Notes under the pieces: generated by a model
Told to the model about the DNA's origin: nothing
Database searches by the model: none
The model's input: only the letters and a program-made list of their open reading frames with translations
From: Eubacteriales Family XIII. Incertae Sedis bacterium
GTDB taxonomy: Bacteria; Bacillota; Clostridia; Peptostreptococcales; Anaerovoracaceae
Assembly: GCA_031289235.1 (NCBI GenBank)
Contig: JAITPU010000004.1
Coordinates: 1 to 8,156, forward strand
Length of the DNA stretch: 8,156 bases
Direction of reading: 5' to 3'
Shown: positions 5,698 to 8,156 of the stretch, piece by piece
How positions within the stretch are numbered: position 1 is the first letter of the stretch
Layout of the letters: each line of letters opens with the position of its first letter
Position numbers and translations under genes: made by a program

Positions 5698-5887
5698 ATC
5701 CGCTCCTCTTTATATATTTTCCGTTTTTAATACGGGCGTCTTTTGGCTTTTCAGCGTCTTTCGGAATCGCCCACGCGTTGCCGAGCCGCGAAACTCCCTC
5801 AATTCGTCCCTCGCTGCAAAGCGAGTGGACCCTTCTACTCGAAACGCCCCATTTCTTAGCGGCTTCGCTTGCGGTCATGTATTCCAT
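5681..5887 (-). CDS. Small helix-turn-helix (excisionase/MerR-like, HTH_17 type) protein
   Basis: A 68-aa protein. Residues about 4-42 form an excisionase-like winged helix-turn-helix (MTASEAAKKWGVSSRRVHSL, then RLGNAWAIPKDA). The conserved ending IPKDAEKP is typical of a family of short DNA-binding proteins common in Firmicutes. The C-terminus is basic (KNGKYIKRSG). A good ribosome site GAGG lies 7 nt before the ATG at 5887, and a promoter sits about 40 nt upstream. The last 17 nt overlap the response-regulator gene, whose ribosome site lies inside this coding region, so the three genes form a coupled operon. No recombinase or phage gene is nearby, so a transcriptional or accessory role is more likely than excision. 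This is inference from family and context. Confidence 0.85.
   Translation of the reverse strand: MEYMTASEAAKKWGVSSRRVHSLCSEGRIEGVSRLGNAWAIPKDAEKPKDARIKNGKYIKRSGCGADE
5703..5708 (-). promoter_or_regulatory. Ribosome binding site fixing the GTG start of the response regulator
   Basis: GAGGAG on the - strand, 5 nt before GTG 5697-5695. It lies inside the coding region of the helix-turn-helix gene. It supports the GTG start over the out-of-frame ATG two bases upstream. Confidence 0.75.
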
Positions 5888-5929
5888 CTTCTTACCTCAC
5901 GACATGTACGGAATAAGCTATCAGGACTT

Positions 5930-5958
5930 ATTGTACTCGAAGCCGCGAATAAAATCAA
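5930..5958 (-). promoter_or_regulatory. Promoter of the HTH-regulator-kinase operon
   Basis: On the - strand a -35 box TTGATT (5958-5953) and a -10 box TACAAT (5935-5930) are spaced by exactly 17 nt. The predicted start near 5923 gives a leader of about 36 nt to the ATG at 5887. No other candidate between 5888 and 6000 is as good. Confidence 0.7.
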
Positions 5959-5985
5959 TCCCGGCTTCACAAAATTCGACCTGAT

Positions 5986-6007
5986 CTTTGATATAGTAAC
6001 AAAAAAT
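5986..6007. repeat. 22-nt element, copy 1 (upstream of the ssb promoter)
   Basis: On the + strand this reads CTTTGATATAG followed by TAACAAAAAAT. It matches the reverse complement of 6801-6822 at 21 of 22 positions. It ends 20 nt before the ssb -35 box. Copy 2 lies 17 nt upstream of tRNA-Cys in the same orientation relative to its downstream gene. Confidence 0.8.
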
Positions 6008-6027
6008 TAAAAAAATTAAAATCCCTC

Positions 6028-6055
6028 TTGACTATATGTAAATATATGTTAAAAT
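6028..6055 (+). promoter_or_regulatory. Promoter of ssb
   Basis: The -35 box is TTGACT (6028-6033) and the -10 box is TAAAAT (6050-6055), 16 nt apart, with an extended TG at 6047-6048. AT-rich sequence just upstream (6001-6020) could act as an UP element. The predicted start near 6062 leaves a leader of about 117 nt, with a small hairpin ACATAT/ATATGT at 6102-6107/6119-6124. Confidence 0.75.
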
Positions 6056-6178
6056 ATGAATTAGCTGGAAGAAATGCCGGTCAAGGCGAGCGGGCTTCAG
6101 AACATATTCTACGGGAAGATATGTGTAAGGCGCTCCGCGGAAACAAAAAAGATAAAAGAGAAGGGGGAAAAGAAAGAG

Positions 6179-6511
6179 ATGAACAGCGTAAATCTCATAG
6201 GAAGACTGACGAGGGATCCTGAATTGAGAAAAAAAGATGGCGGCAAATCTATCTGCACTTTCACGCTGGCCATAGACGACATTCACGCGAAGGAAGACAG
6301 AGCCGATTTTATGCGGGTGACGGTTTTCGGCGCGCAGGGCGAGCGATGTGAAAAATATCTCAGAAAGGGTTTCATGGCCGGAGTTACGGGCCGTTTTAGA
6401 AGCGACAGCTATACAGACGCGGAGGGGGTCGTCCGGTATCCTGTCAATGTGATCGCGGAGAATGTGAGGTTCCTGCAATGGCCGGAACAGGAAAATGCGG
6501 CTGAAGCATAA
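6179..6511 (+). CDS. ssb: Short single-stranded DNA-binding protein (OB fold)
   Basis: A 110-aa SSB-family protein that should coat single-stranded DNA through one OB fold. The start MNSVNLIGRLTRDPELR is the canonical SSB N-terminus; FMRVTVFG, CEKYLRKG and the closing PVNVIAENVRFLQW cover the rest of the fold. The frame is open upstream to 6074, but that extension has no family resemblance, and ATG 6179 has AAGGGGG (6161-6167) upstream. The C-terminus ends PEQENAAEA right after the OB fold. The Gly/Pro-rich linker and acidic tip (usually DDIPF-like) through which housekeeping SSBs recruit partner proteins are absent. It may be a secondary SSB of a type common in clostridial genomes or mobile elements, rather than the replicative one. 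It is monocistronic, with its own promoter and a shared terminator downstream. Confidence 0.92.
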   Translation: MNSVNLIGRLTRDPELRKKDGGKSICTFTLAIDDIHAKEDRADFMRVTVFGAQGERCEKYLRKGFMAGVTGRFRSDSYTDAEGVVRYPVNVIAENVRFLQWPEQENAAEA

Positions 6512-6668
6512 AAAATCTGTAATCCGGCCGGCGCGGGCGAACATCTCAATTCCGGCGGCGGTATAAATTCACAAACAGACAGTCATCAGAAAATATAGAC
6601 GATAGCGGCTGAACGGCGTGCTTCCGGCGCGTTTTATACCGAACGCTGGAAAATCAGCGCTCACAAAG

Positions 6669-6709
6669 AGCAAAAGCCTTGAAATTTCAAGAATTTCAAG
6701 GCTTTTGCT
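6669..6709. terminator. Bidirectional terminator between ssb and tRNA-Cys
   Basis: Perfect 18-bp arms 6669-6686 and 6692-6709 (AGCAAAAGCC... and ...GGCTTTTGCT) surround the loop TCAAG. It abuts the CCA end of tRNA-Cys (6710) and lies 157 nt after the ssb stop. The T-rich stretches are inside the stem. Bases 6512-6668 before it contain only a weak hairpin CGCTG/CAGCG (6644-6659) and no gene that I can see. Confidence 0.8.
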
Positions 6710-6784
6710 TGGAGGCGACACCCGGATTTGAACCGGGGGATAAAGGTTTTGCAGACCTCTGCCTTACCTCTTGGCTATGTCGCC
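6710..6784 (-). tRNA. tRNA-Cys (anticodon GCA), CCA encoded
   Basis: A 75-nt cloverleaf. Acceptor GGCGACA pairs with TGTCGCC, then T73 (the Cys identity base) and CCA. The anticodon arm reads AGGTCTGCAAAACCT and the T-arm CCCGG-TTCAAAT-CCGGG. It is last in the Met-Val-Asp-His-Gln-Cys order and is followed at once by a strong hairpin. Confidence 0.97.
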
Positions 6785-6800
6785 GCATAGTTGTCTTTAT

Positions 6801-6822
6801 ATTTTTTGTTACTATTTCAAAG
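6801..6822. repeat. 22-nt element, copy 2 (upstream of tRNA-Cys)
   Basis: Reads ATTTTTTGTTAC followed by TATTTCAAAG on the + strand. It is the inverted, 21/22-identical partner of 5986-6007. Relative to tRNA-Cys on the - strand it lies 17 nt upstream, comparable to the position of copy 1 ahead of ssb. Confidence 0.8.
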
Positions 6823-6865
6823 GTAGCCGTCGATAAGGCTTGAACGCGAGATTATCGGCCTGTTC

Positions 6866-6913
6866 GCGCATTGCCGCCGGACGGCAATCTTTTGCTGTCC
6901 GGCGGCAATGCGC
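6866..6913. repeat. Perfect long inverted repeat between tRNA-Gln and tRNA-Cys
   Basis: Arms 6866-6882 and 6897-6913 (GCGCATTGCCGCCGGAC and its complement) are perfect over 17 bp. The stem continues with a G-T wobble and GCAA/TTGC, about 22 pairs in all, around the loop TCTT. It is GC-rich with no following T-run, so it is not a standard terminator. It could be a processing or stability hairpin, or a REP-like palindrome. Confidence 0.9.
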
Positions 6914-6920
6914 CGGCAAT

Positions 6921-6995
6921 TGGCTAGGGTAGGAGGATTTGAACCTCCGAATGACGGAATCAGAATCCGCTGCCTTACCGCTTGGCTATACCCCA
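6921..6995 (-). tRNA. tRNA-Gln (anticodon CTG), CCA encoded
   Basis: A 75-nt cloverleaf. Acceptor TGGGGTA pairs with TACCCTA, with one G-T wobble and U1-A72 as usual for Gln, then G73 and CCA. The anticodon loop is TTCTGAT. The T-arm is GGAGG-TTCAAAT-CCTCC. It lies 7 nt from tRNA-His, so the two are co-transcribed. Confidence 0.96.
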
Positions 6996-7002
6996 ATGAT
7001 CA

Positions 7003-7079
7003 TGGGGTGGGTAGTGGGATTCGAACCCACGCGTACAGGAACCACAACCCTGGGTCTTGACCACTTGACGATACCCACC
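7003..7079 (-). tRNA. tRNA-His (anticodon GTG), with G-1, CCA encoded
   Basis: The cloverleaf has acceptor GTGGGTA pairing with TACCCAC. The extra G-1 at 7079 faces C73, the defining tRNA-His feature. The anticodon arm reads AGGGTTGTGGTTCCT and the T-arm GTGGG-TTCGAAT-CCCAC. Including G-1 the gene is 77 nt. Confidence 0.97.
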
Positions 7080-7274
7080 ACGCCCGCTTTTGATCAGCGT
7101 TACTAAAAAAGCGGCAAAAAAGAAATAATTTCCGCGAAATATGTATGATATAAAATCGCGCCTTTCGGTACGAAAGGCACAACAATTTCCCGCTGTTTGG
7201 CGGGCTCCCATCGTGCGGATCAAAGCTCTGAATTGTTACAAGTAATTACATACGTTTCGGCGTTATATGAAAAA
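7080..7274. other. Spacer between tRNA-Asp and tRNA-His, several hairpins, no gene
   Basis: Seen here: CCGCTTTT/AAAAGCGG (7084-7091/7107-7114) just upstream of tRNA-His; a perfect 8-bp hairpin GCCTTTCG-GTA-CGAAAGGC (7160-7178); and CCCGC/GCGGG (7189-7193/7200-7204). I see no convincing promoter for tRNA-His on the - strand, so His-Gln-Cys may depend on the promoter at 7729-7757. Confidence 0.5.
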
Positions 7275-7351
7275 TGGCGACCTGGATCGGGCTCGAACCG
7301 ACGACCTCCAGCGTGACAGGCTGGCATTCTAACCAACTGAACTACCAGGCC
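7275..7351 (-). tRNA. tRNA-Asp (anticodon GTC), CCA encoded
   Basis: A 77-nt cloverleaf. Acceptor GGCCTGG pairs with CCAGGTC, with one G-T wobble, then G73 and CCA. The anticodon arm reads CCAGCCTGTCACGCTGG. The T-arm carries GGTTCGAGCC. It is separated from tRNA-Val by 6 nt. Confidence 0.97.
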
Positions 7352-7357
7352 AAATTG

Positions 7358-7433
7358 TGGTGGGCGCAATAGGACTTGAACCTATGGCCCCCTGCTTGTA
7401 AGGCAGGTGCTCTCCCAGCTGAGCTATGCGCCC
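7358..7433 (-). tRNA. tRNA-Val (anticodon TAC), CCA encoded
   Basis: A 76-nt cloverleaf. Acceptor GGGCGCA pairs with TGCGCCC, then A73 and CCA. The anticodon arm reads CCTGCCTTACAAGCAGG. The T-arm is ATAGG-TTCAAGT-CCTAT. It sits 9 nt from tRNA-Met on the same strand. Confidence 0.97.
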
Positions 7434-7442
7434 GAAACAAAT

Positions 7443-7519
7443 TGGTAGCGGCGAGTGGAGTCGAACCACCGACCTTCCGGGTATGAACCGGACGCTCTGA
7501 CCAACTAAGCTACACCGCC
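7443..7519 (-). tRNA. Elongator tRNA-Met (anticodon CAT), CCA encoded
   Basis: A 77-nt cloverleaf with acceptor GGCGGTG pairing with CGCCGCT (two wobbles), then A73 and CCA. These arms match those I recall for Bacillus elongator tRNA-Met. The anticodon loop is TTCATAC. A paired position 1-72 argues against initiator tRNA. It is the first tRNA of the Met-Val-Asp-His-Gln-Cys run. Confidence 0.95.
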
Positions 7520-7556
7520 ATTTTATTATCATAACCGTTAAATCCGGAACCGAAAC

Positions 7557-7683
7557 GGCGAGGATCTTTTTGCCGCAAAGCGAATTCTAACACCGGCAAG
7601 CCCGTTGCATACGCCGCGCGCACATAAACTTACGCTTGTATAAGTATTTGCCGGTTCAAAAGCGATCCGCAAAAAACCTCGTC
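7557..7683 (-). other. Structured leader of the tRNA-Met operon
   Basis: Between the promoter at 7729-7757 and tRNA-Met lie about 200 transcribed nt. Nested complementary segments are visible: GGCGAGG (7557-7563) with CCTCGTC (7677-7683), one wobble; TTTTTG (7567-7572) with CAAAAA (7670-7675); ACCGGCAA (7592-7599) with TTGCCGGT (7648-7655); and ACTTA/TAAGT (7629-7633/7641-7645). A 66-codon open frame here starts inside the -10 region and resembles nothing I know. The remaining bases of 7520-7860 hold only promoters and AT-rich sequence. Confidence 0.55.
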
Positions 7684-7728
7684 CGCGTCTAAACAATTTT
7701 GAATAAACCTTTGAACAGTTACCTGAAT

Positions 7729-7757
7729 ATATTATCATTTCCGCAAAATACTGTCAA
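7729..7757 (-). promoter_or_regulatory. Promoter of the tRNA-Met-Val-Asp(-His-Gln-Cys) run
   Basis: On the - strand a consensus -35 TTGACA (7757-7752) and -10 TAATAT (7734-7729) are spaced by 17 nt, with an extended TG before the -10. The predicted start is near 7722, about 200 nt before tRNA-Met. It is divergent from the tRNA-Arg promoter, 21 nt away between the -35 boxes. Confidence 0.8.
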
Positions 7758-7778
7758 CCGGTTGATATATTTTTTTCT

Positions 7779-7808
7779 TTGACACTCTTCTCATTTATGT
7801 TATATAAT
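7779..7808 (+). promoter_or_regulatory. Promoter of tRNA-Arg
   Basis: Consensus -35 TTGACA (7779-7784) and consensus -10 TATAAT (7803-7808) are separated by 18 nt. An overlapping TATATA at 7801 would give 16 nt. The start near 7815 leaves a leader of about 46 nt before tRNA-Arg. Confidence 0.85.
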
Positions 7809-7860
7809 AATTACGGTATTTCTTGTTTTTAAAGACAAAGATGTGTAAACGCGGAATCAT

Positions 7861-7936
7861 GCGCCCGTGGCTTAATGGATAGAGTAACTGACTACGGATC
7901 AGAAGGTTGGGGGTTCAACTCCCTCCGGGCGCGCCA
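7861..7936 (+). tRNA. tRNA-Arg (anticodon ACG), CCA encoded
   Basis: A 76-nt cloverleaf. Acceptor GCGCCCG pairs with CGGGCGC, then G73 and CCA. The anticodon arm reads CTGACTACGGATCAG. The T-arm is GGGGG-TTCAACT-CCCTC. Anticodon ACG is normally edited to ICG by TadA to read CGU, CGC and CGA. It is the only + strand tRNA here. Confidence 0.97.
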
Positions 7937-7978
7937 TGAAAAATCGTTGTGATTTCAATGTGTCCAACGATTTTTCAT
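7936..7978 (+). terminator. Hairpin terminator after tRNA-Arg
   Basis: ATGAAAAATCGTTG (7936-7949) and CAACGATTTTTCAT (7965-7978) are perfect 14-bp complements around a 15-nt loop. The first base is the last A of the tRNA CCA end. The T-run is inside the right arm, so read-through into the next gene is possible. Confidence 0.75.
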
Positions 7979-8037
7979 TATCCGGCGCCGTGACAGTAAT
8001 CGCGATTTGCGGCTCGTTTGTGGCCCGTTGCAAAAAA

Positions 8038-8044
8038 AAGGAGG
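8038..8044 (+). promoter_or_regulatory. Strong ribosome binding site of the HicB-like gene
   Basis: AAGGAGG, 8 nt before ATG 8053, preceded by a run of A. No good promoter is visible between 7979 and 8037, so the gene may be reached by read-through from tRNA-Arg or from a weak promoter. Confidence 0.75.
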
Positions 8045-8052
8045 GAAATAGA

Positions 8053-8156
8053 ATGAGATATGCTTATCCCGCGATTTTTAAGCCGGAAGGCGGGAAAACG
8101 CTCGTAAGCGTTCCAGATCTGCCCGGGTTGCACACTTTCGGGGATAGTTTGGCAGA
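8053..8156 (+). CDS. HicB-family antitoxin-like protein, N-terminal part (3' end outside window)
   Basis: The first 34 codons of a gene cut by the window edge. The sequence MRYAYPAIFKPEGG, then VSVPDLPGLHTFGDS, matches the N-terminal partial RNase H-like fold of HicB antitoxins (hydrophobic strand, then the VPDLPG motif and a conserved acidic continuation). HicB proteins normally bind and block the HicA mRNA-cleaving toxin and repress their own operon through a C-terminal DNA-binding domain, which is not visible here. No HicA gene lies upstream (7937-8052), so a partner would have to be downstream, or this may be one of the solitary HicB proteins common in Clostridia. The strong ribosome site fixes the start. 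Confidence 0.8.
   Translation, partial: MRYAYPAIFKPEGGKTLVSVPDLPGLHTFGDSLA

Noticed and set aside
6074..6178. N-terminal extension of ssb by 35 residues
   Set aside because: The extension is low-complexity and Lys-rich with no SSB similarity. ATG 6179 starts the canonical MNSVNLIGRL and has an upstream AAGGGGG.
6032..6544. 170-codon open frame on the - strand
   Set aside because: It is antisense to ssb and runs across the ssb promoter; it looks like a shadow frame.
6975..7532. Short open frames on the - strand overlapping tRNA-His, tRNA-Val and tRNA-Met
   Set aside because: They translate tRNA genes, giving peptides such as GSSPIAP that are often misannotated as proteins.
7538..7738. 66-codon open frame on the - strand in the tRNA-Met leader
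   Set aside because: Its start codon lies within the promoter -10 region, there is no good ribosome site, and the peptide resembles no family known to me.

Overview
The window looks like a chromosomal segment of a low-to-mid GC Gram-positive bacterium, most likely Clostridia (moderate to low confidence). The grounds are a fused Memo/AMMECR1 protein beside its radical SAM partner, a BaeS/OmpR-type two-component pair preceded by a small excisionase-like helix-turn-helix protein, twelve tRNA genes that all encode their own CCA end, and sigma-70-type promoters with near-consensus boxes.

Left end (1-473): the C-terminal part of a Lys/Glu/Ala/Gln-rich protein on the + strand, containing a 12-bp tandem repeat, then a perfect 15-bp bidirectional terminator shared with the convergent amr operon.

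474-3505, all on the - strand: one apparent transcription unit. A strong promoter at 3477-3505 precedes tRNA-Ser(GCT), tRNA-Trp(CCA), tRNA-Pro(TGG) and a CAT-anticodon tRNA that I read as tRNA-Ile2. A 204-nt structured spacer follows, then tRNA-Phe(GAA), then amrAB (Memo-AMMECR1 fusion) and amrS (radical SAM). amrAB starts 45 nt after tRNA-Phe with no visible terminator between, and amrAB and amrS overlap by ATGA.

3611-5958, - strand: a promoter at 5930-5958 drives a three-gene overlapping operon of a 68-aa helix-turn-helix protein, an OmpR-family response regulator with a GTG start, and a membrane sensor histidine kinase.

5986-6709: a + strand promoter and a short single-stranded-DNA-binding protein that lacks the usual acidic C-terminal tip, ending at a perfect 18-bp hairpin shared with the convergent tRNA-Cys.

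6710-7757, - strand: tRNAs in transcription order Met, Val, Asp, His, Gln, Cys. A near-consensus promoter lies 200 nt upstream of tRNA-Met, and the transcribed leader between can fold into a long nested structure. Divergent from it, a + strand promoter drives tRNA-Arg(ACG), followed by a hairpin and the start of a HicB-family antitoxin gene cut by the window end.

Most of this is ordinary housekeeping sequence. The less usual points are the amr genes sitting in a tRNA operon, the structured non-tRNA inserts within the tRNA clusters, a 22-nt near-identical element upstream of both ssb and tRNA-Cys, the tail-less SSB, and a competing reading frame at the end of the Lys-rich protein. I found no CRISPR array, insertion sequence, transposase or integrase.
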